In this document: in pieces, positions 34,217 through 43,754 of the stretch | Layout: every line of letters starts with the position of its first letter | Numbering within the stretch: position 1 is the first letter of the stretch | Source of the DNA: JAGVSR01 sp033765145 | Lineage (GTDB): Bacteria > Pseudomonadota > Alphaproteobacteria > Rhizobiales > Hyphomicrobiaceae | Direction: 5' to 3' | Length of the DNA: 64,000 nt | Assembly (NCBI GenBank): GCA_033765145.1 | Contig: JANRIH010000015.1 | Coordinates: forward strand, 62,001-126,000 | Program-made: the position numbers and the translations under genes | Notes under the pieces: generated by a model | The model's database searches: none | Seen by the model: the letters and a program-made list of their open reading frames with translations, nothing else | Told to the model about the DNA's origin: nothing

Positions 34217-37200
34217 CTATTCGGCCGGAACGGGATGCGGCGCGGGTTCGGCGACCCCTTCTCCCTTCCGATGCCGACGTCCGAGATAAGTGTAGGCAGC
34301 GGGAACGACGACCAAGGTCAGGAATGTGCCGACCGACATGCCGCCGACGATGACCCAGCCGATCTGCTGGCGCGTTTCAGACCCGGCACCGTGGGCAAGG
34401 GCGAGCGGCAAGGCGCCGAGGACCATGGCTCCTGTCGTCATCAGGATCGGACGCAGGCGCAGGACCGCGGCCTCGACGACAGCCGACCGGCGGTCGAGAC
34501 CCTCCTCCTGGCGCTGGTTCGCGAATTCGACGATCAGGATGCCGTGCTTCGTGATGAGGCCGATCAACGTTACGAGACCGATCTGCGAAAAGACGTTCAA
34601 CGTGCCGCCGGTCATGTTCAAGGCTGCGAGCGCGCCGGTCATGGACAGCGGCACGGTCAGAAGAATAATGAACGGATCGCGGAAGCTTTCGAACTGGGCG
34701 GCGAGCACTAGATAGATGAACGCGAGCGCCAGAACGAAGACCATGAGGAGGCTGTCGGCCGACTGGCGGAAATCACGGCTCTGGCCGCTGTAGTCGGTCC
34801 GGACCTCGGGTGGCAGGACATCCTTGGCGGCGTCCTCGAGAAACGTGAGTGCCTCGCCGACGGTATAGCCGGGCGCCAGATTGGCCTGGATCGTGACCGA
34901 GCGCATCTGGTTGAACCGCTTCAATTCCTTGGGCGCGACCGATTCCTCAATGTCGGAGATGTTCGAGAGCTGGATCATCTCGCCCGAGGGATTGCGCAGA
35001 AAGATCGTCGAGAGTGCATCGGGGGAGGAGCGATCGGCGGGTGTCATCTGGATATAGACGTCGTACTGCTCGCCGTTCTGCTCGAAGCGCGTGACCTGGC
35101 GTCCGCCGAGCAGCGTTTCGAGCGTGCGGCCGACGGTCGTGACGTCCAGTCCGAGGTCGGCGACTTTGGCGCGGTCGATGTCGATGCGGAGTTCGGGCGA
35201 ATTGAGTTTCAGGTCGGTGTCGAGGCTTTCGAGGCCAGGGTTCTCGCGGGCGCGCTCGAGGATCTTCTCGGAGTACTCCTGCAATTGCTCGTAGGTTCCC
35301 GAGGTCTGAATGACGAACTCGACGGGGCGGCCCTGACTGCGCTGGCCGAATGCCGCCGGCCGCTCGACGACGGCCTGCACGCCCGCAATGCGCTTCAACG
35401 CAGGCGAGATCTTGGCCGTGATCTCCTGCTGCGAGCGGGTGCGCTCGCTCCAGTCGACGAGTGGGGCGACGACGAGGCCGCGCGAGACTTCGGGCGTGCC
35501 GGCGATCGCGAGACGATTGGGGCTCTCGGGCACGTCATCGAGCGTCTTGTCCATCTGCTCGACGTAGCGATACGTGTAGTTGACCGTGGCGCCTTCCGGC
35601 GCCGTTGCGCGTAGGCGGAGGATGCCGCGATCCTCGAGAGGGGTCAGTTCGGACTTCAGCGACTGGAAGAGGAGGACGCTTGTTCCGGCGACGAGCACCG
35701 CGCCGAGAACGACGAGCGGGCGCAGGGTCAACGCGATGCCGAGGGTCCAGCGATAGAACCGTTCGAGCGCCAGGAACAGGTTTTCGAGGGTGCGGAAGAC
35801 AATTCCGGGGTTCTCGTTGTGGCGAAGCAGCTTCGCCGACATCATCGGCGTCAGCGTCAGCGCTACGATGCCCGAGATGATCACGGCGCCTGCGAGCGTC
35901 AGTGCGAATTCGAGGAAGAGTCGTCCGGTCTTTCCGGGTGCGAAGGCGATCGGCGCATAGACGGCTGCGAGCGTCAGCGTCATCGCGATGACAGCGAAGC
36001 CGATTTCGCGTGTGCCGGTAATGGCGGCCTCGACGGGGGGCAGACCTTTTTCGATGTTGCGGTAGATATTCTCGACGACGACGATCGCGTCGTCGACGAC
36101 GAGGCCGACGGCCAGCACGAACGCCAGCAGCGTCAGCGTGTTGATGGTGAAGCCGCTCCAGTACATGATCGCGAACGTCGTGACGAGAGAGACCGGAATC
36201 GTGACGATCGGGATGATGGAGGCGCGGACAGAGCGCAGGAAGAACAGAATCACGAGAACGACGCATCCGATCGCCTCGAGGATCGTCGTATAGACGGCCG
36301 AGATGGACCGCTCGATGAAGATCGCGTCGTCGAGTGCAATCGCGGTCGAGATTTCGCCCGGAAGGGAGGCTGAGACGTCGGGCAGCACTTCGCGCACGGC
36401 GCGGGAGATATCGAGGGGGTTGGCGGTCGACTGGCGCACGATGCCGACGGCGATCGCAGGCCGGCCGTCGAAGGTCGAGATGCGCCGCTCGTCGACGGGC
36501 CCGAGTTCCACCTTTGCGATGTCACCCATGGTGACCTGATGGCCGCCCGCAACCTTGACGACGATGTTGCGGAACTGTTCGGCGGTCGTCAGGCCGGTCC
36601 GGGACAGGATCGAGAATTCGCGGTCGGTGCTTTCGATGCGGCCGGAGGGGATTTCGGCGTTCTGGGCGCGGAGTGCGGCCTCGACGTCCTGGACGGTCAG
36701 GCCGTATCCCGCCAGACGCTCGCGGTCGATCCAAATGCGCATGGCGTAGCGGCGCTCGCCGAAGATCGTGACGTCTGCGACGCCTGAGAGGTTCTTGAAC
36801 CGGTCGACGACGAAACGATCGATGACGTCGGTGATCTCGAGTACGGAGAGTTTGGGGCTCGTGAACACCAGGATCATGACGGGCTGCGCGTCCGCCTCGA
36901 CCTTGGCGACGATGGGTTCGTCGATCTCATCGGGGAGGCGCCCGCGGACACGGGCCACTCGGTCTCGCACGTCGCTTGCGGCTACGTCAGGGTCGACGTT
37001 CTGACGGAACCGGACGGTGATGCGGCTTTCTTCCGACCGGCTCGTGCTGTCGAGCACGTCGATGCCTTCGATGCCGGCGATCGAACCTTCGAGGATCTGC
37101 GTGATCTGTGTCTCGATGATCGAAGGGGAGGCGCCGGGATAGCGCGTGTTGACGGAGACGGTCGGCTCGTCGACGTTCGGATATTCGCGCACGGAGAGGC

Positions 37201-37291
37201 GGTCGAACGCGACGACGCCGACGAGAACCAAGATGAGGCTCGTCACCGTGGCGAAGACGGGGCGCGTGATGAAGAAGGAGAAGAAATCCAT
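34217..37291 (-). CDS. RND-family efflux transporter permease (HAE1 type)
   Basis: 1024 aa, full length. N-terminal MDFFSFFITRPVFATVTSLILVLVGVVAF helix (in part), GxxSxxxN-like periplasmic porter domains, and the proton-relay Asp pair in LAVGLVVDDAIVVVENIYRNI of TM4; FLRSVRASIIPIVTIPVSL and GLITKHGILIVEFANQ are classic AcrB/MexF-like motifs. Proton-driven efflux of drugs or other toxic compounds across the envelope. It follows its adaptor by 12 bp; no outer-membrane TolC-like gene is adjacent. Confidence 0.95.
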   Translation of the reverse strand: MDFFSFFITRPVFATVTSLILVLVGVVAFDRLSVREYPNVDEPTVSVNTRYPGASPSIIETQITQILEGSIAGIEGIDVLDSTSRSEESRITVRFRQNVDPDVAASDVRDRVARVRGRLPDEIDEPIVAKVEADAQPVMILVFTSPKLSVLEITDVIDRFVVDRFKNLSGVADVTIFGERRYAMRIWIDRERLAGYGLTVQDVEAALRAQNAEIPSGRIESTDREFSILSRTGLTTAEQFRNIVVKVAGGHQVTMGDIAKVELGPVDERRISTFDGRPAIAVGIVRQSTANPLDISRAVREVLPDVSASLPGEISTAIALDDAIFIERSISAVYTTILEAIGCVVLVILFFLRSVRASIIPIVTIPVSLVTTFAIMYWSGFTINTLTLLAFVLAVGLVVDDAIVVVENIYRNIEKGLPPVEAAITGTREIGFAVIAMTLTLAAVYAPIAFAPGKTGRLFLEFALTLAGAVIISGIVALTLTPMMSAKLLRHNENPGIVFRTLENLFLALERFYRWTLGIALTLRPLVVLGAVLVAGTSVLLFQSLKSELTPLEDRGILRLRATAPEGATVNYTYRYVEQMDKTLDDVPESPNRLAIAGTPEVSRGLVVAPLVDWSERTRSQQEITAKISPALKRIAGVQAVVERPAAFGQRSQGRPVEFVIQTSGTYEQLQEYSEKILERARENPGLESLDTDLKLNSPELRIDIDRAKVADLGLDVTTVGRTLETLLGGRQVTRFEQNGEQYDVYIQMTPADRSSPDALSTIFLRNPSGEMIQLSNISDIEESVAPKELKRFNQMRSVTIQANLAPGYTVGEALTFLEDAAKDVLPPEVRTDYSGQSRDFRQSADSLLMVFVLALAFIYLVLAAQFESFRDPFIILLTVPLSMTGALAALNMTGGTLNVFSQIGLVTLIGLITKHGILIVEFANQRQEEGLDRRSAVVEAAVLRLRPILMTTGAMVLGALPLALAHGAGSETRQQIGWVIVGGMSVGTFLTLVVVPAAYTYLGRRHRKGEGVAEPAPHPVPAE

Positions 37292-37303
37292 CCGCTCCGG
37301 GCC

Positions 37304-38503
37304 TCAGCTGCGATCTTGCGCGGCGGGCGCCATCGATGTGCCTGACGTCGGGCTCACGGCGTCGATTTTCGGTGTGACGACGTCGACCTCCGCGCCGTTT
37401 CGCAACTGTTGCTGTCCAGCGACCACGATGGTCGCACCGGCCTCGATGCCTTCGACGATCTCGACTTCCGCGTCATGGCGCTCGCCGAGCTTCACGCGGC
37501 GCTCGATCGCGCGACCACCCTCGACCTTGAACACATACGATTCCCCGCTTCGGGGAACGATCGCGCTTTCGGGGATCAGAACAACTTCGCGTTCGGCGAG
37601 GCCCTTGATCACCACGCGGGCGAAGAGGCCGGGACGAAGGGCGAGATCGGCATTCTCGAGGCGCGCGCGGATCTGCAAGGCGCGGCCGTTGACGTCGATC
37701 AGCGGGTCGATGGCGTAGATCTGTCCCTCGAATGTCCGGCCCGTCAACGCGTCGACCTCGATTGCAACCGTCTGACCGAGCGCGATGCGCTGGAGGTAGC
37801 GCTGGGGGACTTTGAAGTCGACCTTGATGCGATCGATCTTTTCAATGTTCACGATCCGCGTGCCGGCGGTCACGAACGCACCGACCGAGATGGAGCGAAC
37901 TCCAGCAATGCCGTTGAACGGCGCGCGGACGGTGTGCTTGTCGAGCCTTGTCTTGGCGAGTTCCAGCGCGGCCTTGGCGCTTTCGAGCGCGAACGTCGCT
38001 TCGTCGCGGGAGCGTTCCGTCGCGCTGCCGGTCTTGGCCAGGGTCTTGGCGCGATCGAAGTTCGCTTCGGCAAGTTTCAGACGCGCGTCCGCATCGGTGA
38101 TTTCGGCCGTGATGAGGGAACTGTCGAGCTTGGCGATGACGTCGCCCGCTTTGACCGGCTGGCCTTCGGTGAACAAGATCTCGGAAATGCGTCCGGCGAT
38201 CTCGGGGGCCACGGCGACGGCTTCGTCAGACTGCAGCGAGCCGACCGCGCGGATGTCGGTCGAGGTCATCGCCAAACGGCTCACTGACGTTTCGACCGGG
38301 AAGCGTTGGAGGCGGCCGTCGGCAGAGCGGGGCTCTTTGCTTGCCGCCTTGGAGAGGCCGAGGCGCTCAGTGGCACTCTTCAGTCCGTCTGCACCTGCAC
38401 GCTGCCAGTCACTAATGGTGCCGGGCGAGATCCACATGGAGACGCTGGCGATCACGAGGAGACCGATCGCGATGGCGGCCAACCGGATCATGCGGGGGGT
38501 CAT
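37304..38503 (-). CDS. RND efflux periplasmic adaptor (membrane fusion protein)
   Basis: 399 aa. N-terminal membrane anchor (about 6-24), lipoyl/barrel-sandwich halves around AGRISEILFTEGQPVKAGDVIAKLD and HTVRAPFNGIAGV flanking an alpha-helical hairpin (about 140-195), and a beta-barrel with NIEKIDRIKVDFKVPQRYL. Links the inner-membrane RND pump to an outer-membrane channel. Upstream gene of the two-gene efflux operon; shares a 394-bp divergent region with the OmpA-like gene. Confidence 0.94.
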   Translation of the reverse strand: MTPRMIRLAAIAIGLLVIASVSMWISPGTISDWQRAGADGLKSATERLGLSKAASKEPRSADGRLQRFPVETSVSRLAMTSTDIRAVGSLQSDEAVAVAPEIAGRISEILFTEGQPVKAGDVIAKLDSSLITAEITDADARLKLAEANFDRAKTLAKTGSATERSRDEATFALESAKAALELAKTRLDKHTVRAPFNGIAGVRSISVGAFVTAGTRIVNIEKIDRIKVDFKVPQRYLQRIALGQTVAIEVDALTGRTFEGQIYAIDPLIDVNGRALQIRARLENADLALRPGLFARVVIKGLAEREVVLIPESAIVPRSGESYVFKVEGGRAIERRVKLGERHDAEVEIVEGIEAGATIVVAGQQQLRNGAEVDVVTPKIDAVSPTSGTSMAPAAQDRS

Positions 38504-38897
38504 AGGGTGGGGCCTCGCTGGGTCATGGCACTGTTCGGGTAGATAACAACGACAAGGTGATATGGGCCCTCGGGCTCAATTGTCACGATCTCGGTCAGCA
38601 TACCTGCCAAGCGCAATCGTGATGTGTATTCAATTCGTGGTGGGTCAATACTTTTTGCCAATGATATCATGAAATTGCGTGTCTCCCAGCTCGGCATGTA
38701 TCAGCACCGAATGCTGGTCGCGGGTTTCTACTGTCGAAGTCGGCAGCGGCGGCGCGCTCACGATACTGCCATGTTCGCGGCCTAACTCGACAACCAGTCA
38801 ACGTGTTCCGTGGACGATTTCCGTCGCACCGCGGGATTCTCAGCATGGACCGGCAATGCGGCGGGCCGCGGGCGGTCGAAAAACGGGTTCCTCATCC
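38504..38897. other. Divergent intergenic region between efflux operon and OmpA-like gene
   Basis: 394 bp that must contain the promoters of both neighbours. It is noticeably more AT-rich around 38600-38680 than the coding DNA. A 65-codon minus frame (38500-38697) overlaps the efflux adaptor start and shows no family features, so it is not called. No efflux-regulator gene adjoins. Confidence 0.5.
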
Positions 38898-40520
38898 ATG
38901 AATGTGTCACTGATCGGCGCTCGACTTTTCGCAGTCGTGGGCTTGGCTGCGGGGTCGTTCCTGGTGGCGTCGGCTGGGCCCTCCGAGGCCCAGGGCGACG
39001 GCGTTCGCCCGATCGAACTCGCGCAGGTCGGCATCGCTCCGCAGCGGAACAACGGCGAGCAGGGCAAGAACAAGAACTCGAACAACGGCGGCAACAACGG
39101 TGGCGGCGAAAACAACCAGAAGCCGAAGAAGCAGCCGCAGCTCGGCATCGTACCGCAAAAGAACACCAACCAGCCACAGAAGCCCAAGCAGAAGGTTCAG
39201 CCGGCCATCCAGCCGCAGCAGAAGGTTATCCGGAAGCAGGACGATGCTCCGAAGAAGGCCAACCCGCTTAATGTGAAGCCCGTCACCAAGCCGGTCACGC
39301 AGCCGAAGGGGGATCAAAATCGCAAGTCGAACCCCTACGTGCCTTCGATCAGCCCGAAGCCGAAGGTCATTGAAAACGATCGCAAAGTTGTTCCGCCGCA
39401 GAACAAGTTCGAGACCAAGCCCGTCCAGAAGATCGATCCAGATAAGCGCGTTGCTCCGAAGATCGTCGGCCCCGACAACAAGGGGATCGAGCCCGGCGTG
39501 CGGCGTGTTCCGGGGAACGCCTACGTCCGCCCGGCGACGACCAAGAAGAAACTCGACGATCTGCAGAAGAACCGGAAAAAGCAGATCGGGGCAGGCGGCA
39601 ATCTCGTCGTCATCCGCGAGCCCGACAAGCGTATCATCGTCAAGGACAAGGGACGTCTCGTCATCCAGAACGACCAGTCGGACCGGCTGAGGCGGCTGTC
39701 GAAGGGCTCCAAGACCAACATCATTCGCGACGGCAACCGCGAGACCGTCATCGTGCGGCCGAACGGGGTGCGCGTCGTCGACGTGACGGACCGCTACGGC
39801 CGGATCGTGCATCGCTACAAGGTGCTGCCGAACGGCGATCGCATCACGATCATCGACAACCGTGGCTACTGGAAGCGGCACCGTCGTCGCGACAACTACG
39901 GACGCGACATCGCGCTCGGTATCGGCGCGGGCATTCTCATCGGCGCGGCGATCGTCGCACTCGCGCCGCCCGCCGTCGCGATCCCGCAGGACAAATACAT
40001 CGTCGACTACGACCATGCGTCGGACGACGACATCTACGAGGCGTTCTCATCGCCGCCCGTCGAGGTCATCGAACGGCGCTATTCTCTCGAGGAAGTGCGC
40101 TACAGCGACAGCCTGCGTCAGCGCATGCGCCGCGTGGACGTCGATACCGTCACGTTCGACTTCGGCTCGTGGGACGTGGGCCCGGAGCAGTACCCGGCGC
40201 TCGAGCGCATCGCACGCGGCATCAATCGCGTGATCGACGGCAATCCGGACGAAGTGTTCTTGATCGAGGGGCACACGGACGCGGTCGGATCGGAAGAGGA
40301 CAATCTCAGTCTGTCGGACCGTCGCGCGCAGAGCGTCGCGGAAATCCTCTCGGCGGAATTCGACGTGCCGCCGGAAAACATTGTCACGCAAGGCTACGGC
40401 GAGCAGTACCTCAAGATCGGGACGTCCGAGCCCGACCGGCGCAATCGGCGCATCACCGTGCGCCGTATCACGCCGCTTCTCGCGGAAAGCGAGCGCGAGG
40501 AGGATTACGACGGGCGGTGA
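38898..40520 (+). CDS. OmpA-family protein with Asn/Lys/Pro-rich N-terminal region (540 aa)
   Basis: ATG 38898 gives a clear signal peptide (LFAVVGLAAGSFLVASAGPSEA). Residues about 48-210 are low complexity (NNGGNNGGGENN, QKPKKQPQ, repeated KPV/PK), suited to spanning or lying in the periplasm. Then a basic region, a hydrophobic stretch about 345-362 (ALGIGAGILIGAAIVALAPP), and a C-terminal OmpA peptidoglycan-binding domain (about 415-525: VTFDFGSW, IEGHTDAVGSEEDNLSLSDRRAQSV, NIVTQGYGEQ). Likely non-covalently tethers an envelope structure to peptidoglycan. Confidence 0.9.
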   Translation: MNVSLIGARLFAVVGLAAGSFLVASAGPSEAQGDGVRPIELAQVGIAPQRNNGEQGKNKNSNNGGNNGGGENNQKPKKQPQLGIVPQKNTNQPQKPKQKVQPAIQPQQKVIRKQDDAPKKANPLNVKPVTKPVTQPKGDQNRKSNPYVPSISPKPKVIENDRKVVPPQNKFETKPVQKIDPDKRVAPKIVGPDNKGIEPGVRRVPGNAYVRPATTKKKLDDLQKNRKKQIGAGGNLVVIREPDKRIIVKDKGRLVIQNDQSDRLRRLSKGSKTNIIRDGNRETVIVRPNGVRVVDVTDRYGRIVHRYKVLPNGDRITIIDNRGYWKRHRRRDNYGRDIALGIGAGILIGAAIVALAPPAVAIPQDKYIVDYDHASDDDIYEAFSSPPVEVIERRYSLEEVRYSDSLRQRMRRVDVDTVTFDFGSWDVGPEQYPALERIARGINRVIDGNPDEVFLIEGHTDAVGSEEDNLSLSDRRAQSVAEILSAEFDVPPENIVTQGYGEQYLKIGTSEPDRRNRRITVRRITPLLAESEREEDYDGR

Positions 40521-40569
40521 GGCCGGTAGCGACCGCGGTGGCGCGGAGAGCGTCACCACGGTTCCCGCA

Positions 40570-41844
40570 TCAGAGCATGTCGCGAAGTCTGTAGTACGTC
40601 ATGCCGAGAGCTAGGAGCTGATTGCCGGCCCATTGCCCGATCGGCAGGCGGACCTGGCGGATCTTGTCGAATACGTCGAAGCGGTCGGTCGTGCCCTGGA
40701 TGGCGTCGGCGACGATCTCGGCGGCGATGTGGGTGGCGTTGACGCCGTGTCCGCAATAGCCCTGCATGTAATAGAGGTTCGGCTCGAGCCGGCCGATGGC
40801 GGGCACGCGCGTCAGGACGATCCCGATGCGCCCGCTCCAGACGTAATCGACGCGCTTCTCTGAGAGCTGCGGGAAAATCTCGGTCAGGCGCGCCTTCATT
40901 GTGCCTGCGATGTCGGCGGGATCGCGGTTGGTGTAATTGCAGCGGCCGCCGAAGAGCATCCGCCGGTCAGCGGACAGGCGATAGTAGTCGAGCACCGTAT
41001 TGGTATCGCAAATGGCGAGGTCCTGCGGATTGATCGCGGCGACTTCGGTCTCCGACAGGGGTTCGGTCGCGATGATGTAGGTGCCTGTCGGGAAGTGCAG
41101 GCCGTTCAAGCGCCCGCGATCGAACTGGTGGGCTGTGTCGCCCGCGAGCACGACGGCATCGGCACGGATCGTGCCGCGATCCGTCCGGATCAACGGTTCC
41201 TTTCCGCCCGTGATCTCGATCGCTTTCGTTTCCTCGAAGATTCTCGCGCCGAGTGACGCGGCGGCCCGCGCCTCTCCGAGGCAGAGGTTCAGGGGGTGGA
41301 GATGCCCGCTGCGGCGATCGATGAAGCCGCCATAGTACTTTTCTGTGCCGATGATGGCGGGGAGGTCGTCGGGCTCGACGATCTGATGATGGCTGCCGTA
41401 GCCCTTCTCCTGCATTTCCGCGACATGGGCGCGAATGCCCTTCATGTGCGAGGGCCGTGCCGCGACCTCCATCCATCCGTGCTTCAGATCGCAGTCGATG
41501 CCGTATCGGGCGATGCGGCCCTCGATGATGTCGTGCCCGAGGTATCGGATTTGATCGAGAACATGGCGACCGATGACGCCCGCCTGCCGTGCGAACTCGC
41601 CTTCCCCACTGATGCCGGCGATCAATTGGCCGCCATTGCGGCCCGATGCGCCCCAGCCGATGCGGTTCATTTCGACGAGCGCGACGCTGCGGCCGCGCTC
41701 GGCGAACGTCAGGGCGGTCGCGATGCCTGAAAATCCGCCGCCGACGATCGCCACGTCGACGCGGGTGTCTCCGTCGAGAGCGGGGTATCGCGTCTTGTCG
41801 TTGAGAGTTGCGGCGTAATAGGAGCCGACATGGTCTTCGGCCAT
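40570..41844 (-). CDS. puuB: Gamma-glutamylputrescine oxidase-like FAD-dependent oxidoreductase
   Basis: 424 aa from ATG 41844, preceded by GAGGA. DAO-type flavoprotein: VDVAIVGGGFSGIATAL for FAD, GWGASGRNGGQLIAG typical of PuuB/OrdL-like enzymes, and C-terminal GYCGHGVNATHIAAEI. PuuB oxidises gamma-glutamylputrescine to the aldehyde. Assignment is supported by the adjoining polyamine-type ABC transporter and puuA-like gene. The palindrome TTGTGATCACAA lies 109 bp upstream, and a weaker version overlaps the leader at 41856-41867. Confidence 0.85.
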   Translation of the reverse strand: MAEDHVGSYYAATLNDKTRYPALDGDTRVDVAIVGGGFSGIATALTFAERGRSVALVEMNRIGWGASGRNGGQLIAGISGEGEFARQAGVIGRHVLDQIRYLGHDIIEGRIARYGIDCDLKHGWMEVAARPSHMKGIRAHVAEMQEKGYGSHHQIVEPDDLPAIIGTEKYYGGFIDRRSGHLHPLNLCLGEARAAASLGARIFEETKAIEITGGKEPLIRTDRGTIRADAVVLAGDTAHQFDRGRLNGLHFPTGTYIIATEPLSETEVAAINPQDLAICDTNTVLDYYRLSADRRMLFGGRCNYTNRDPADIAGTMKARLTEIFPQLSEKRVDYVWSGRIGIVLTRVPAIGRLEPNLYYMQGYCGHGVNATHIAAEIVADAIQGTTDRFDVFDKIRQVRLPIGQWAGNQLLALGMTYYRLRDML

Positions 41845-41952
41845 TCGTCCTCGCGATGTGATCACGAAATCGCGGGCATGTTCGGAGGGGAACAGCCCGA
41901 AAATTCTCAGAACTGCGCCTAAATGGGTCATCGAACCCTAGCACAGCTCAGT

Positions 41953-41964
41953 TTGTGATCACAA
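41953..41964. promoter_or_regulatory. GntR-regulator palindrome upstream of puuB-like gene
   Basis: Perfect 12-bp palindrome TTGTGATCACAA, between puuB (start 41844) and the potI-like stop (41995). Identical copies are at 46269-46280 and 47214-47225. The GT-N4-AC form suits an FCD/GntR regulator, one of which is encoded in the cluster at 46411. Confidence 0.75.
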
Positions 41965-41994
41965 GTCGCTCAGGATAGCCCGTCCGCTGAAATC

Positions 41995-42810
41995 CTATTT
42001 CAAGGCGGCTCGGCGGTCCCGCTCGGCCTGCATGGCCTGGAATTTGGTGAGATACGAGGCCGTCACGACGCCGATGGTGACGATGGCGATGAGGACGGTC
42101 GAGACGGCGTTGATCTCAGGCGTCACGCCGAGGCGGACCTGGCTATAGATCTTCATCGGCAGGCTCGTTGCACCGGGGCCCGTCGTGAAGCTCGAGATGA
42201 CGAGGTCGTCGATCGACAGCGTGAATGCGAGCAGCCAGGCGGACACGACGGACGGCGCGATGATCGGGAGCGTGATCTGGAAAAAGGTCGCGAGCGGTGT
42301 CGCGCCGAGGTCCATGGCGGCTTCCTCGACGCGCTGGTCGAAGTCCACGAGGCGCGCCTGCACGACGACGGCGGCAAAGCACATCGTGAACGTCGCGTGT
42401 GCGATGACGAGCGTCCAGAATCCGCGGTCGAAGTTGATCGCGACGAACAAGAGCAGGAGCGACAGGCCAGTAATTACTTCGGGCATGACGAGCGGCGCGA
42501 AGATCATGCCGGAAAAGAGCGTGCGGCCGGGGAAGCGGCCCATGCGCACGAGGACGACGGCGGCCATCGTTCCGAGTATCGTCGCCATCGTCGAGGAGAT
42601 GATTGCGACGCGGAGGGTGACCCAGGCCGCGTCCATCAGCTGCTGATTGCGGATCATCTCGCCGTACCAGCGGGTCGAGAACCCGCCCCAGACGGTGACG
42701 AGCTTCGATTCGTTGAAGCTGTAGATCACCAGGATCAGGATCGGGATGTAAAGGAACGCGAAGCCCAACGCGATCGAAGTTGCATTGAACCAGGAGAAGC
42801 GGCTCGACAT
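41995..42810 (-). CDS. potI: Spermidine/putrescine ABC transporter permease (PotI/PotC type)
   Basis: 271 aa from ATG 42810, which overlaps the upstream permease stop (TGATG). Six helices; the EAA loop is seen in EAAMDLGATPLATFFQITLPIIAP. The pattern NATSIALGFAFLYIPILILVIYSFN is typical of PotC/PotI. With PotH it forms the membrane channel for polyamine import. The last gene of the potFGHI operon, with puuB just downstream under its own palindrome. Confidence 0.92.
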   Translation of the reverse strand: MSSRFSWFNATSIALGFAFLYIPILILVIYSFNESKLVTVWGGFSTRWYGEMIRNQQLMDAAWVTLRVAIISSTMATILGTMAAVVLVRMGRFPGRTLFSGMIFAPLVMPEVITGLSLLLLFVAINFDRGFWTLVIAHATFTMCFAAVVVQARLVDFDQRVEEAAMDLGATPLATFFQITLPIIAPSVVSAWLLAFTLSIDDLVISSFTTGPGATSLPMKIYSQVRLGVTPEINAVSTVLIAIVTIGVVTASYLTKFQAMQAERDRRAALK

Positions 42811-43697
42811 CACTGAGCCTCCCTTTGACGCTGTTGCTGCCACTGGAAGATGACGATCGGAACGATCAGCACCAGCAGCAGCAGGACGGCCACGGCGGAC
42901 GACAGCGGCCAGTCACGATTGTTGAAGAACTCGCTCCAGAGCGTCTTGCCGATCATCAGCGTATTGGAGCCGCCGAGAAGGTCGGGAATGACGAACTCGC
43001 CGACCGCCGGGATGAAGACGAGGAAGCAGCCGGCGACGATGCCCGGGATCGAGAGCGGGAACGTCACCTGCCAGAAGGCTTTCCACGGCGGGCAGCCGAG
43101 ATCCTCGGCCGCTTCGAGAAGGCGCCCGTCGATCTTCTCGAGACTGGCGTAGAGTGGCAGCACCATGAACGGCAGGTAGGAATAGACGATGCCGATGTAG
43201 ACGGCGGTCGGCGTGTTCATGATCTGCAGAGGCTCGCTGATGAGCCCGAGGTTCATGAGCAGGAGATTGAGCAGCCCTTCGGGCTTCAAAATTCCGATCC
43301 AGGCGTAGACGCGGATCAGGAACGAAGTCCAGAACGGCAGGATGATGAGCATCACGAGCGTCGCCTGCCATTCCTTCGGCGCGCGTGCCATGCCGTAGGC
43401 CATCGGGTAGGCGATGAGGAGCGTCAGGAAGGTCGAGAGCGCTGCGATCTGTATGCTCGACCAGTAGGCGTTGATGTAGAGGTTGTCGGAGAAAATGAAG
43501 GCGTAATTCTCGAAGTCCCATTGGCCAATGGCGTCGGTGATGCCCTTGAGGCCCTGCGAAAGATCGATCACGGGCGTGTAGGGCGGGATCGCGGTCGCGA
43601 CGTCGGAAAGCGACAGCCGGAAGACAATGAAGAACGGGACGAGGAAGAATAAGAATAGCCAGAGGTAGGGGACTGCGATGACGAGCCAGCGGCGCAT
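42810..43697 (-). CDS. potH: Spermidine/putrescine ABC transporter permease (PotH/PotB type)
   Basis: 295 aa, six helices, with YLWLFLFFLVPFFIVFRLSLS at the N-terminus and the EAA motif EAAEDLGCPPWKAFWQVTFPLSIPG. DLLGGSNTLMIGKTLWSEFFNNRDWP is characteristic of the PotB/PotH group. Lies 57 bp after the ATPase gene and overlaps the next permease by one base. Confidence 0.93.
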   Translation of the reverse strand: MRRWLVIAVPYLWLFLFFLVPFFIVFRLSLSDVATAIPPYTPVIDLSQGLKGITDAIGQWDFENYAFIFSDNLYINAYWSSIQIAALSTFLTLLIAYPMAYGMARAPKEWQATLVMLIILPFWTSFLIRVYAWIGILKPEGLLNLLLMNLGLISEPLQIMNTPTAVYIGIVYSYLPFMVLPLYASLEKIDGRLLEAAEDLGCPPWKAFWQVTFPLSIPGIVAGCFLVFIPAVGEFVIPDLLGGSNTLMIGKTLWSEFFNNRDWPLSSAVAVLLLLVLIVPIVIFQWQQQRQREAQ

Positions 43698-43754
43698 GAC
43701 ATGGGCTCCGAACGTTCAGCGTGGTCCGCGACGATGCGCGGGCGAATGGTGGTC

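Noticed and set aside
38500..38697. 65-codon minus frame in the efflux/OmpA divergent region
   Set aside because: Overlaps the adaptor start, no ribosome site and no homology seen; might still be checked, but evidence is insufficient.
38907..40016. 369-codon minus-strand frame with many Leu/Val/Arg
   Set aside because: Mirror of the Lys/Asn/Gln-rich region of the OmpA-like protein; the plus strand has signal peptide and OmpA domain.
40520..40569. Possible terminator hairpin between OmpA-like gene and puuB
   Set aside because: The inverted repeat has mismatches and no T run on either strand.
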